Assembly: GCF_004801405.1 (NCBI RefSeq)
Contig: NZ_SSOB01000030.1
Span: 32,302 to 96,301, forward strand
Direction of reading: 5' to 3'
Source of the DNA: Cohnella fermenti
Lineage (GTDB): Bacteria > Bacillota > Bacilli > Paenibacillales > Paenibacillaceae
Length of the DNA: 64,000 nucleotides
Shown here: one piece after another, positions 50,754 to 59,241 of the stretch
Layout: each line of letters starts with the position of its first letter
Numbering within the stretch: position 1 is the first letter of the stretch
The notes under the pieces: generated by a model
What the model was told of the DNA's origin: nothing
What the model saw: only the letters and a program-made list of their open reading frames with translations
The model's database searches: none
Translations under genes and position numbers: made by a program

Positions 50754-51698
50754 CTAGAACAGTCCGTTTCCGCTTATTTTTTTGGCCGATCTGTTAACGA
50801 TGTAGAGAAGGACCAGATTGATCGCCGCGTTGAACAGGCCGATGGCCGCCGAGAAGCTGTATTGCGCACGCTGGATGCCGATCTTGTAGACGTAGGTCGG
50901 AATAATCTCGGACACGTCCACGTTCAGATCCTTCTGCAGCAGGAACGCCTTCTCGAACCCGATGTTCATCAGATTGCCGACCGCCAGAATAAACAGGACA
51001 ACGATTGTCGGCGCGATGCCCGGCAGGTCGATGTGCAGGATGCGCTTCCATTTGCTGGCGCCGTCGACGACCGCCGCCTCGTGCAGATGCGGATCGATGC
51101 CCGCAAGCGCGGCGAGGTAGACGATCGACGAGAAGCCCGTCTCTTGCCATACCGAGGAGAAGATGTACATCGGCCTGAACCACGCGGATTCGCCGGCGAA
51201 CAGAATCGGCTCCCCGCCGAACAGCTTGATGACCTGGTTGACCAGTCCGCTCGAGGGCGACAGGAAGACATACAGCATGCCGACAAGCACAATCGTCGAG
51301 ATGAAGTAAGGCGCGTAGATCGTCGTCTGGATGAAGCGCTTCAGCCGCTGCTGCCGAAGCTGATTAAGCATGAGCGCAACAAAGATCGGGATGGGAAAAG
51401 CGATTGCGAGATTCAGCCCGCTCAGGTACACCGTGTTGCGGATAATCTGCCAGAAGTTGTAGGCGTCGAAGAAACGCTTGAAGTGATCGAAGCCGACCCA
51501 GGGGCTGCCCCAGATGCCTTGCGATGCGGAGAAGTCCTTGAAGGCGATCTGCACGCCGTACATCGGCCAATACTTGAAGATAAGGAAGTAGACGACGGGG
51601 AACGAGATCAGCAAGTACAACTCGTAATTCGCCCTCACCCGCTTCAGGCGGCCGCGTCCTGCCGCAGGGATCGCTTCCCGTTTTTTCGCAACCATCAT
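50754..51698 (-). CDS. ABC importer permease (LplB-type)
   Basis: 314 residues. NYELYLLISFPVVYFLIFKYWPMYGVQIAFKDFS is the standard start of LplB-type permeases. Further membrane segments follow, and the EAA loop is LAGIDPHLHEAAVVDGASKW. GGGAGG precedes ATG 51698. It is the first gene of the importer-hydrolase operon and lies directly behind a 20-bp operator. No ATPase gene is found in the cluster, so a shared MsmX-like ATPase is expected elsewhere. Confidence 0.93.
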   Translation of the reverse strand: MMVAKKREAIPAAGRGRLKRVRANYELYLLISFPVVYFLIFKYWPMYGVQIAFKDFSASQGIWGSPWVGFDHFKRFFDAYNFWQIIRNTVYLSGLNLAIAFPIPIFVALMLNQLRQQRLKRFIQTTIYAPYFISTIVLVGMLYVFLSPSSGLVNQVIKLFGGEPILFAGESAWFRPMYIFSSVWQETGFSSIVYLAALAGIDPHLHEAAVVDGASKWKRILHIDLPGIAPTIVVLFILAVGNLMNIGFEKAFLLQKDLNVDVSEIIPTYVYKIGIQRAQYSFSAAIGLFNAAINLVLLYIVNRSAKKISGNGLF

Positions 51699-51719
51699 GA
51701 TGACCTCCCAAACCGATAT

Positions 51720-51739
51720 AAACGTTTACGTAAACGTTT
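51720..51739. promoter_or_regulatory. LacI-type operator O3, importer operon
   Basis: AAACGTTTACGTAAACGTTT is a perfect 20-bp palindrome containing two AAACGTTT half-units 12 bp apart. It lies 22 bp before the first permease start. Confidence 0.88.
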
Positions 51740-51771
51740 TAATGAAATTCCGCAAAAGAGGGAGCCTGTTG

Positions 51772-52785
51772 TTAACAGGAATCCCTGACGATTAACTGAG
51801 CGGGAAGGCGGTACTCGCGAGGCTCCTCTTCCTGCCCGTCGGCTTCCTCGATGCGGCTCAGCATTACCTCGGCGGCCTTCTCTCCCAGCTCGAAGCTCGG
51901 CTGCCGAATGACCGTAAGCGGAGGCGTCGTAATCTTCGTCCAATCGTAGTCGTCGTAGCCGATGACGGCAAGCTCCTGCGGAATGCGGACGCGCCTCTCT
52001 TGAAGATAGCTCATCGCGCCCATCGTCAGCACGTTGTTCGCCACGAACAACGCCGTCATGTCGGTGCCGTCGAGGAGCTGCTGCGCGGCCAGGCGGCCAT
52101 TGTCGAAGCTGGCGGGAATCTCCCGGACCAAGGCCGGGTCGAACGCAATGCCGCGCTCCTCCAGCGCCTTCCTGTAGCCCTCGAGCCGCTCCATGCTGGT
52201 CGAGATGCCGAGCGTGGCCGAGAGGAAGCCGATGCGCTTGTGCCCTTTGTCCAGCAGCTCCCGCACCGCCTGGAGCGTCGCTCCGAAGCCGTCGGACAGG
52301 ATGAAGTCGCCCTTGTAGCCTTCGGGCCGGCGATCGATGAAGACGACCGGGTACTTGCCGTTCACGGTCTCGCTCAAGTGTCCGACGTCCTCGGCGATGG
52401 AAGCGATAATCAGGCCGTCGATCAGCTTGGCGTTGAACAGCTTGATCTGTTCGATCTCCTCTTCAAGCTCCTCGGTCGAGTTGTTGCTGAGCAGCATATG
52501 ATAGCCGCGGCGCTTCAGCGTCTTCTGGATGCCCTGGGCGACCGTCATAAAGAAGAAGTTCGACGTGTCGGAGGGCAGCATCGGCACGATCAGCCCGATC
52601 GTGTTCGAGCGCTGGCTGCGCAGGCTCTGGGCCACCGCATTCGGACGGAAATCAAGCTGCTCCATCGCGCGGTAAACCTTCTCCTTCGTCTCCAGCGAGA
52701 CGAAGCGGGTATTGTTGATGACATGCGACACGGTAGCCGTAGACACTTCGGCCAACTGAGCCACCTGCTTGATTCCTGCCCGCAT
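51772..52785 (-). CDS. LacI-family transcriptional regulator of the fructan locus
   Basis: 337 residues. The N-terminal helix-turn-helix and hinge read IKQVAQLAEVSTATVSHVIN, then KVYRAMEQLDFRPNAVAQSL. The periplasmic-binding-like effector domain contains IGLIVPMLPSDTSNFFFMTVAQG, DGLIIASIAEDV and VFIDRRPEGY. Highly similar operators stand at its own promoter, the importer operon and the secreted-enzyme gene, so it likely represses all three until a fructan-derived sugar binds. Start ATG 52785 is preferred (GGGAGTG 7 bases upstream) over GTG 52794. Confidence 0.92.
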   Translation of the reverse strand: MRAGIKQVAQLAEVSTATVSHVINNTRFVSLETKEKVYRAMEQLDFRPNAVAQSLRSQRSNTIGLIVPMLPSDTSNFFFMTVAQGIQKTLKRRGYHMLLSNNSTEELEEEIEQIKLFNAKLIDGLIIASIAEDVGHLSETVNGKYPVVFIDRRPEGYKGDFILSDGFGATLQAVRELLDKGHKRIGFLSATLGISTSMERLEGYRKALEERGIAFDPALVREIPASFDNGRLAAQQLLDGTDMTALFVANNVLTMGAMSYLQERRVRIPQELAVIGYDDYDWTKITTPPLTVIRQPSFELGEKAAEVMLSRIEEADGQEEEPREYRLPAQLIVRDSC

Positions 52786-52802
52786 GATCTTCACTCCCGC
52801 GT

Positions 52803-52822
52803 AATCGTTTACGTAATCGTTT
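52803..52822. promoter_or_regulatory. LacI-type operator O4, regulator gene
   Basis: AATCGTTTACGTAATCGTTT matches the other operators at 18 of 20 positions and lies between the regulator's promoter and start codon, implying autoregulation. Confidence 0.8.
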
Positions 52823-52838
52823 TTCTGATGCGTAATTC

Positions 52839-52867
52839 ATTATAATTCGGCGGGAGGCCGCTGTCAA
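52839..52867 (-). promoter_or_regulatory. Consensus sigma-A promoter of the LacI-type regulator
   Basis: TTGACA (52867-52862) and TATAAT (52844-52839) are perfect hexamers 17 bp apart on the minus strand, 35 bp after the secreted-enzyme stop codon. Confidence 0.9.
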
Positions 52868-52902
52868 TCATTCCGTTGTTGCGTGTCGTTCCGCTGCCGC
52901 GA

Positions 52903-55900
52903 TCATACCGGCGCCGCGAGCGGATAGACGCTCAGGCTGTTCAGCGTCACGGAGCCGCCCGTCGCGTACAGCTCAAGTCCTGCGGCCGCGAGCGGCGGGA
53001 AGATCTGGTCGGTGACGACGGCGAGTCCGTCGTTGCCGAAGACCTCCGCCGAAGCGCGGTCGACGACGATTCGCAGCCGAATCTTGCCGTCCGTCGTCTC
53101 GGACATCTCGACCTCATGCCGGGCCGCGAAGGTGCCGTCGAAGCTCGCGTCGCCCGATGCGGTACGGTCCACGAACAGCTTGCCCGCCGCTTTGTCGTAC
53201 CCGACCGCCGTCTCATAGCCCGCGCCCTTCCTGACCTTGAAGCCGTAGGACGCCGCGGTCGCCGTGTCGTTCTGGAATTCGGCCACAATCTCGAATGCCG
53301 TGCCGGACAGCAGATTGGACGAGGTCGGCGCGATCGTCTCCCCGCTCCACGAGCTCGCCGCGCCGCGCAGCGCGGACGTCTCGGCGACGGGCAGCAGCGT
53401 CAGCCTCGCGCCGGTTCCCGTCGAGACCAGTTGCGCTTCCCGGGGCAGCGTCGTCGCTCCGCGCCAGATCGAAGTCGGCGTCTGCTGGCCGTAGCTCCAG
53501 TTGTTCATCCAGCCGAGCACGATGCGGCGCCCGTCCGAGGACGGAATGTTCGAGAAGGAGACGGCCGCATAGTTGTCGGCGCCGTAATCGGTCCACAGCA
53601 CGGTCGACGCCGGGTTGTCGTTCGTGAACGTCGTGCCGTCGAACTGTCCGACGAAGTATTGCGTCCCCGTGCCTCCGGCCGGCGCCCCGCCGCTTATGCT
53701 CACGGTCAGCACCCACTTGACGAGCGAAGGATTGCCGTCGACGGGCAGCGCGTACAGATCGGGGCATTCCCAGGTGCCGCCGTGAGCGCCGTCCGCGCTG
53801 CCGAACTCGCTGGCATACGTCCACGACTTCAGATCCGGCGACGTATAGAACACGATCCGGTCGCCGGCCGACAGAGCCATCACCCAACTGCTCGTATCGT
53901 CGTGCCAGATGACCTTGGGATCGCGGAATACGGTTGTTCCGGACGCCATCGGCAGCACCGGGTTGCCGGCATACTTGGTCCAGGTGCGCCCCTTGTCGTT
54001 GCTGTACGCGAGGCTCTGCGTCTGCACTCCTCCCTTCTCTTGCGTGAAGATCGCCACCAGCGGCGTCTGCCCGTCCTTCGCGAATCCGCTCGTATTGTCC
54101 GGATCGGCCACGACGCTGCCCGACCAGATGAAGCCTCCGGCATCCGGCTCGAGGGCGATCGGCAGCTCCTCCCAGTCGGTCAGGTCGACGCTTACCGCAT
54201 GTCCCCAGGACATCGGCCCCCATGTCGTTCCGTTCGGATTGTATTGATAGAACAGATGATATTCTCCATCGATATATACGAGCCCGTTCGGATCGTTTAT
54301 CCAATGGCGCGCCGGCGAGTAGTGCGCTTGCGGCCGGTAGGCCGCATAGCGGTCGGAGGAGGCGAGATCGCTCTCCGTATTGAACACGTGAACGTCGTCC
54401 AGATTGAGATGTCCCCAGCCGCCCGTTGCGTTGTCGACGAGCTTCAGATGGACGCTCTCGCCCAGATAGGCGGAAGCATCCCAGAACTTGCGCGTATACG
54501 CCTCGGTGTCGGAGCCCGTCGCCTTCATCAGCTCCGCCCCGTCCGAGTTCCGCACAAGCGCGATGTACAGCTCCGGCTCGTCATGCCCGCCCGCCAGCAG
54601 GAAGTCGATCCAGCCCGTGCCCGCCAGCGTAAACGTCGAAGATTCCAGCACGCCGGTCTGACTGTCGCCGCCGTCCTTGAAGCCCCACAGGTGGTATGCG
54701 CCGTCATGGCCGAACGTCGTCCCGGTTCCTGATGCCGCATCCGAGGCGACATCCGCAGCCGCGAAAGCGTCGCCGACGGCGGTCCAGCCGGTCAGATCGC
54801 CGCTCTCGAAGCCGGGATTGGCAATATCGACCACGGCAGGCGGCTGTGTCGGCACGTTGACGTCGTCCAGATTGAGATGTCCCCAACCGCCCGTCGCATT
54901 GTCCACCGCGAGAATATAGCATTCGGTGCCGATATAGTCGGACGCATCCCACTTGATGCGGGTGTAAGCCTCCTGATCCGCGCCGGTCGCCTTGAACAGC
55001 TCCTTGCCGTCGGAGCTGCGCACGAGCGCGACGTACAAGTCGTAATAGTTGTTGCCGCCGCCAAGCAGGAAGTCGATCTGGCCGTTGCCGCCCAAGATAA
55101 ACTTCTGCGAGCGCATCGACCCGGTCTGGCTGTCGCTCCCGTCCTTCACGCCCCACAGATGGTAATCGCCGCTCTGATTAAACGTGCCGCCCCAGCCCCA
55201 ATCGTCGGCCGTCGTCACGTCCTGCGGACTGAAGGCGTCGCCCGAGAGAACGGTCCAGCCCGACAGTCCGTCGTCGAATTCGTGGTTGACGAGTCCGCCG
55301 TGCGCCGGCTCCGGCGTCACCGTCACCGCCGTCGTCGCGGTAAAGCCGCCTGTGCGGGTCGTGGCCGTGATCGTTGCGGTGCCGACGGCAAGTCCCGTGA
55401 TGTTGCCGTTCACGACCTTGGCGACAGCCGGATTGCTCGACGTCCAGACGACATCCTTGTCGGTCGCGTTCGCCGGCGAGACCGTCGGCAACACCAGTTG
55501 GCTGTCGCCGGCAATAATCGTTTTGGCGGCCGGGAGCGATACGCCGGTCGGCTCAACCTCGTCATAAGCCGAATTCATCGCCCACACCTTCAGCGACTTC
55601 ACGACAACCGTGCCGGCGTCGGCGTTAGCCCACAGTTGCAGGCCCGTGGCGTCGCTGCGCGTCGGATAAGCCCGCGTCGTCAGCGCCTTGAGTCCGTTCA
55701 GATAAGCTTCGATCATCGAGCGGTCGACGTAAATATGCAGCTTGATCGTGTCCGTTCCGATATCGACGGTGCCGCCCTGATAGCCCTTCTCCACGTCGGG
55801 GTTCAGGCTCGACTTCAAGCGATTGACCCAGAACTCCTGGGCGCTCTTCTTGTAGTAGACCAGCGTCTCCTCCTCCGCGCCGGGCGAACGGCGCAGGCTG

Positions 55901-58878
55901 AAGCCGACCTCGTTGGCCGAGCCGGGATCGATCTCCGCCTCCAGCTCGAACATATCCGAATCGACGGCCGACGCCAGAGCCGTATTGGCCGCGGCGAAGC
56001 TCGTGTCGGACGTGATGCTCACGAGCTCCGTCCCCCGCAGCGACTGCAGCTCCGCGATCGGCTCCATGCCGAGCCGCCCGTCCGACCGGAGATAGACGGA
56101 CAGCGGCAGGCCGAAGTTATGCGCGTAGCCCGCTTCGTAATCCATCGTGGCCGTTCTTCTTCCCTGCGCGATGCTGTATACGATCGTGCGGCCGTCCGGC
56201 GTCACGTCGGTCGCCGGCCCGGTGAAGTGCTCCCCGACGTCCAGCAGCTGCGGCGCGGGATCGTCCGGCACGAACTTGGCCGTGTCCGGGTCCCACGTGC
56301 CGATCCAGTAGTAGGTGTAGCGCGACTGATACTCGGCCTTCGACATCTTCGCCGGATTGATGATAAAGATATATTTGCCGCTGTCGCCGAGCGGGCGCAA
56401 ATTCGGCAGTTCCCAGACGCGCCCCGTCTCCGGATAGGCCGCATAGTCGCCGACATACAGATCGCCGCGGAACGTCCAGCCGCTCTCGAGCGTCGGATCG
56501 GTCGTCGAGTAGACGAGCGCGGTGCCGCCGATATCGCCGCCCGAGCCGTCCTGCTTGCCCGAAGTGACGAGCATGAACCAGGTGTCGCCGTCCTTGAACA
56601 CGAACGGGTCGCGGAACTCTCCCGGGATGCCCTGGCCCGGCTGCTGGTCGACGACCACCTGCGGGCTCTTGAGCCAGTTGTTCAGGTCGTTGTCCCCGTC
56701 CACCGCATAGTTGCTGCGCACGAGATTGATTCGCTGACTCGGCGAGCGCCGGTCGTCGCCGGCCGTGTAGAACAGCACGGGAATGCCGTTGCCGTCCAGC
56801 GTCGAGCCGCCCGCCCAGGCGCCGTCGGGATCGACCGCATTCTTCTCGGGGATGATCGCATCCTCGGCATCGCGCCAATGCACCATATCGGAGCTGACGA
56901 GATGGCCCCAGCGAATATGGTTCCAGAACGGGCCGCGCGGATTGCTCTGGTAGAAAACATGGTATTGCCCGTTGAAGTAGATCGGTCCGCCGGGCTCGTT
57001 CTGCCAGGCCGAAGGCGGCTCCGCATGGTACTGCGGACGCTGCGCATCGTCGGCGAGCTCGCTGCGGTCGATGCGGTTGTCCGCCGTTGGCAGATTGCCG
57101 CCCAGGGCGCTCATGTAGCTGTCGTACGCACTCTTGACCTCGGCCGCCCCGAGCGCTTCGCTGCGGATTGTCACCTCGTCGATCAGCCCGCTGAACGCGT
57201 TCAACTGGAACCCGTACAGCCAGTAGCCCTGATTGTTGCGCCCGATCAGCAGGTCGGTGTTGCTCGGCCGGATCGGCTCGCCCGGCGCGAAGCTGGCGGC
57301 GGCGACCTGTTCGCCGTTCAGGTACAGCACGGCGCGGCCCGTTGCGCTGTCGTAGGTGGCCGCTACATAGGACCACTCGTCCAACGGCAGCTCGCTGTCC
57401 GTCTTGACCTCCCGCCAGTCCGTCCCGGTGCCGAACTGGAAGCCCCAGGCGCCATGCCGGTAGTTGCCGAGAATGAAGCCTTCCTTCGCCTCGCGATTGT
57501 GCTGGTTCACGATGGCCGACAGCCGGCCGTCGTCCCCGTGCTCGAAGTTGCGCGGCGCGACCCAGGCTTCGACCGTAAGCTCGCTTCCCGGCGCGGGGAT
57601 GCGATCCGCGGTTCGCGTCACATAGGTCGAATAGCCGTCGAACAGCAGCGCTCCGCCGCTCACGCCGTCGCTCCGCCACAGCGGGCTTCGCGCCGGCTGA
57701 TAGACTCCGTCGTTCAGGTGGTAGGCTACCGGATCGTCCGTGCCCGTCACCGCCTCCTGCGTCGCGCTGCCTGCGCTCTCATCGAGCTGCCAATGCGCAA
57801 CCGTGCCCCCGGCGTAGACCGAGTTGTACACGTGGAAGTCGTCCACGTTCAGATGGCCGAAGCCGCCGGTCGCATTGTCGACCAGCTTGATGGACAGCTC
57901 CTGCCCCAAGTAGGCGGACGCGTCCCAGAAGATGCGCTGCATCGCTTCGTCGTCGCTGCCCGTCGCCTTGAACAGCTCGGCTCCGTCCGCTTCCCGCACG
58001 AGGGCGACGTACAGGTTGGCGTCGTCGCGGCCGCCCCCGACCAGGAAGTCGATCCCGCCGTTGCCGCTCAAGGTGAACGTCTCCGACTTCAACACGCCGG
58101 TGCGGCCGTCCCCGCCATTCTTGAAGCCCCACAGGAAGGAATCGCCCTGCTTGCGGAATTCGCCGCCCTGGCTGTACAGCGTCTCATGGACGAGACTCGA
58201 CGGAGCGAACGCATCGCCGCCAGCGCTCGTCCAGCCGCGGATCTCGCCCGGCACAAGGTCGGTCTGCTCGAAGTCGTGGTTGTACAGCGCCGGTTCGACG
58301 TGAGCGTGCAGCGAAGCCGTGTACGGCACGTTCACATCGTCGAGGTTGATATGGCCGCTTGTCGTGCTGTCCGTCAGCTTGATGTAGACGACCGTGCCTA
58401 TGTAGGCGGAAGCGTCCCAGCTCACTTGGCCGTAGGCATCCGTGCCGCCTCCGGTCGCCTTCAGCAGCTCGGCGCCGTCCGACGCCCGGACGAGCGCGAC
58501 ATAGGCCGACGTCAGGTCGTTCGTGCCGCCGACAAGCAGATCGATCTGGCCGTCGCCGCCCAGCAGGAACGTCTCGGAGCTTAGCGTCCCGACCTTGGCA
58601 TCGTCGCCTCTGCCGCCCCAGATGTGCCAGAAGTTGTGCTGGCCGAACGCCTGCTTGTTCCAATAAGTCGTATCGGACGCCACGTCTCCCGCCGTAAAGG
58701 CAGTGCCGCTGACGCTTGTCCAGCCCGACAATCCGCTCTCGAAGCCGGGGTTGGACAGCGTCGTCGCCGCCTTGGCTTCCCCGGCCGGGCCGAGCGCCTG
58801 AACCGCGGTCGCCAGCAGCGCCGCCAGCATAGGAATGGCGATTCGCCTCGTGAAGCGTTTAGGTGCAGCCTTCATCAC
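52903..58878 (-). CDS. Giant secreted fructanase with two GH32 domains
   Basis: 1,991 residues. Order: signal peptide (1-38, cleavage near AKAA); two similar jelly-roll-like modules (about 39-188 and 189-357) with NLDDVNVP/NVDDFHV endings, which I take as CBM66-like fructan-binding; LamG (about 358-590). Next come GH32 of Glu type (about 591-1105: AWQNEPGGPIYFNGQYH near 624, EFRDPF, VWELPN) and Big_2 (about 1107-1190). Two more binding modules (1190-1340, 1341-1498) follow, then GH32 of Asp type (about 1499-1991: HWINDPNGLVYIDGEYH near 1525, VFRDPK, TWECPD). No LPXTG or SLH anchor. It should cut levan or inulin outside the cell. AAGGAGGAG precedes GTG 58878 (or ATG 58875). Confidence 0.92.
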   Translation of the reverse strand: MMKAAPKRFTRRIAIPMLAALLATAVQALGPAGEAKAATTLSNPGFESGLSGWTSVSGTAFTAGDVASDTTYWNKQAFGQHNFWHIWGGRGDDAKVGTLSSETFLLGGDGQIDLLVGGTNDLTSAYVALVRASDGAELLKATGGGTDAYGQVSWDASAYIGTVVYIKLTDSTTSGHINLDDVNVPYTASLHAHVEPALYNHDFEQTDLVPGEIRGWTSAGGDAFAPSSLVHETLYSQGGEFRKQGDSFLWGFKNGGDGRTGVLKSETFTLSGNGGIDFLVGGGRDDANLYVALVREADGAELFKATGSDDEAMQRIFWDASAYLGQELSIKLVDNATGGFGHLNVDDFHVYNSVYAGGTVAHWQLDESAGSATQEAVTGTDDPVAYHLNDGVYQPARSPLWRSDGVSGGALLFDGYSTYVTRTADRIPAPGSELTVEAWVAPRNFEHGDDGRLSAIVNQHNREAKEGFILGNYRHGAWGFQFGTGTDWREVKTDSELPLDEWSYVAATYDSATGRAVLYLNGEQVAAASFAPGEPIRPSNTDLLIGRNNQGYWLYGFQLNAFSGLIDEVTIRSEALGAAEVKSAYDSYMSALGGNLPTADNRIDRSELADDAQRPQYHAEPPSAWQNEPGGPIYFNGQYHVFYQSNPRGPFWNHIRWGHLVSSDMVHWRDAEDAIIPEKNAVDPDGAWAGGSTLDGNGIPVLFYTAGDDRRSPSQRINLVRSNYAVDGDNDLNNWLKSPQVVVDQQPGQGIPGEFRDPFVFKDGDTWFMLVTSGKQDGSGGDIGGTALVYSTTDPTLESGWTFRGDLYVGDYAAYPETGRVWELPNLRPLGDSGKYIFIINPAKMSKAEYQSRYTYYWIGTWDPDTAKFVPDDPAPQLLDVGEHFTGPATDVTPDGRTIVYSIAQGRRTATMDYEAGYAHNFGLPLSVYLRSDGRLGMEPIAELQSLRGTELVSITSDTSFAAANTALASAVDSDMFELEAEIDPGSANEVGFSLRRSPGAEEETLVYYKKSAQEFWVNRLKSSLNPDVEKGYQGGTVDIGTDTIKLHIYVDRSMIEAYLNGLKALTTRAYPTRSDATGLQLWANADAGTVVVKSLKVWAMNSAYDEVEPTGVSLPAAKTIIAGDSQLVLPTVSPANATDKDVVWTSSNPAVAKVVNGNITGLAVGTATITATTRTGGFTATTAVTVTPEPAHGGLVNHEFDDGLSGWTVLSGDAFSPQDVTTADDWGWGGTFNQSGDYHLWGVKDGSDSQTGSMRSQKFILGGNGQIDFLLGGGNNYYDLYVALVRSSDGKELFKATGADQEAYTRIKWDASDYIGTECYILAVDNATGGWGHLNLDDVNVPTQPPAVVDIANPGFESGDLTGWTAVGDAFAAADVASDAASGTGTTFGHDGAYHLWGFKDGGDSQTGVLESSTFTLAGTGWIDFLLAGGHDEPELYIALVRNSDGAELMKATGSDTEAYTRKFWDASAYLGESVHLKLVDNATGGWGHLNLDDVHVFNTESDLASSDRYAAYRPQAHYSPARHWINDPNGLVYIDGEYHLFYQYNPNGTTWGPMSWGHAVSVDLTDWEELPIALEPDAGGFIWSGSVVADPDNTSGFAKDGQTPLVAIFTQEKGGVQTQSLAYSNDKGRTWTKYAGNPVLPMASGTTVFRDPKVIWHDDTSSWVMALSAGDRIVFYTSPDLKSWTYASEFGSADGAHGGTWECPDLYALPVDGNPSLVKWVLTVSISGGAPAGGTGTQYFVGQFDGTTFTNDNPASTVLWTDYGADNYAAVSFSNIPSSDGRRIVLGWMNNWSYGQQTPTSIWRGATTLPREAQLVSTGTGARLTLLPVAETSALRGAASSWSGETIAPTSSNLLSGTAFEIVAEFQNDTATAASYGFKVRKGAGYETAVGYDKAAGKLFVDRTASGDASFDGTFAARHEVEMSETTDGKIRLRIVVDRASAEVFGNDGLAVVTDQIFPPLAAAGLELYATGGSVTLNSLSVYPLAAPV

Positions 58879-58910
58879 GATAAACTCCTCCTTGTTTGTG
58901 GGGGTCCAGC

Positions 58911-58959
58911 AATGATTGCAATAATGATTCCAACAATGATTCTCCCTTCGTCAATGATT
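58911..58959 (-). repeat. AATCATT repeats in the secreted-enzyme leader
   Basis: AATCATT occurs four times on the minus strand (58953-58959, 58935-58941, 58923-58929, 58911-58917) at steps of 18, 12 and 12 bp, between operator O2 and the ribosome site. Role unknown; perhaps leader RNA structure or binding. Confidence 0.65.
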
Positions 58960-58963
58960 GCGT

Positions 58964-58983
58964 AAACGTTTACGTAAACGATT
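58964..58983. promoter_or_regulatory. LacI-type operator O2, secreted enzyme (leader)
   Basis: AAACGTTTACGTAAACGATT differs at one position from the perfect palindrome O3. It lies in the transcribed leader, 128 bp from O1 centre to centre, a distance compatible with repressor looping. Confidence 0.85.
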
Positions 58984-59091
58984 AAATAAAATCGTTCACC
59001 CCTCCTTTCCTACGCATTCCGTCAATTCGCTGCAGCTCCACTGCAACAGCAATTGCAGTTCAATTGCCGCCCCTTTGCAACCCATTGTGGT

Positions 59092-59111
59092 AAACGTTTA
59101 CGCAAACGTTT
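59092..59111. promoter_or_regulatory. LacI-type operator O1, secreted enzyme (promoter)
   Basis: AAACGTTTACGCAAACGTTT is a one-mismatch version of the palindrome, placed directly downstream of the -10 box of the secreted-enzyme promoter. Confidence 0.87.
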
Positions 59112-59127
59112 ATATGATATCGCTTAC

Positions 59128-59157
59128 AGTATAAAAAATAGCTGCCGACTCTGTCAA
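59128..59157 (-). promoter_or_regulatory. Promoter of the secreted fructanase gene
   Basis: TTGACA (59157-59152) and TATACT (59133-59128) are 18 bp apart on the minus strand. The transcript would have a leader of about 245 nt. The 58879-59241 stretch holds this promoter, two operators and the leader repeats, with no gene. Confidence 0.88.
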
Positions 59158-59241
59158 TCGCTTTTTCGCCGCCGTGAACTTCCTTGTACGAGGGTTGCCC
59201 GCTTGGGGTTCACGACGGCAATCGGCTTCCTTGTCCTTCGC

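Noticed and set aside
54877..58584. 1,235-codon open frame on the plus strand
   Set aside because: Antisense shadow of the giant GH32 protein, with the same biased composition and no start signals.
51720..59111. Catabolite-responsive (CcpA) sites instead of specific operators
   Set aside because: The palindromes are 20 bp with a central ACGT and two AAACGTTT units, and occur only at this locus in the window. The cre pattern (TGWNANCGNTNWCA) does not fit well.
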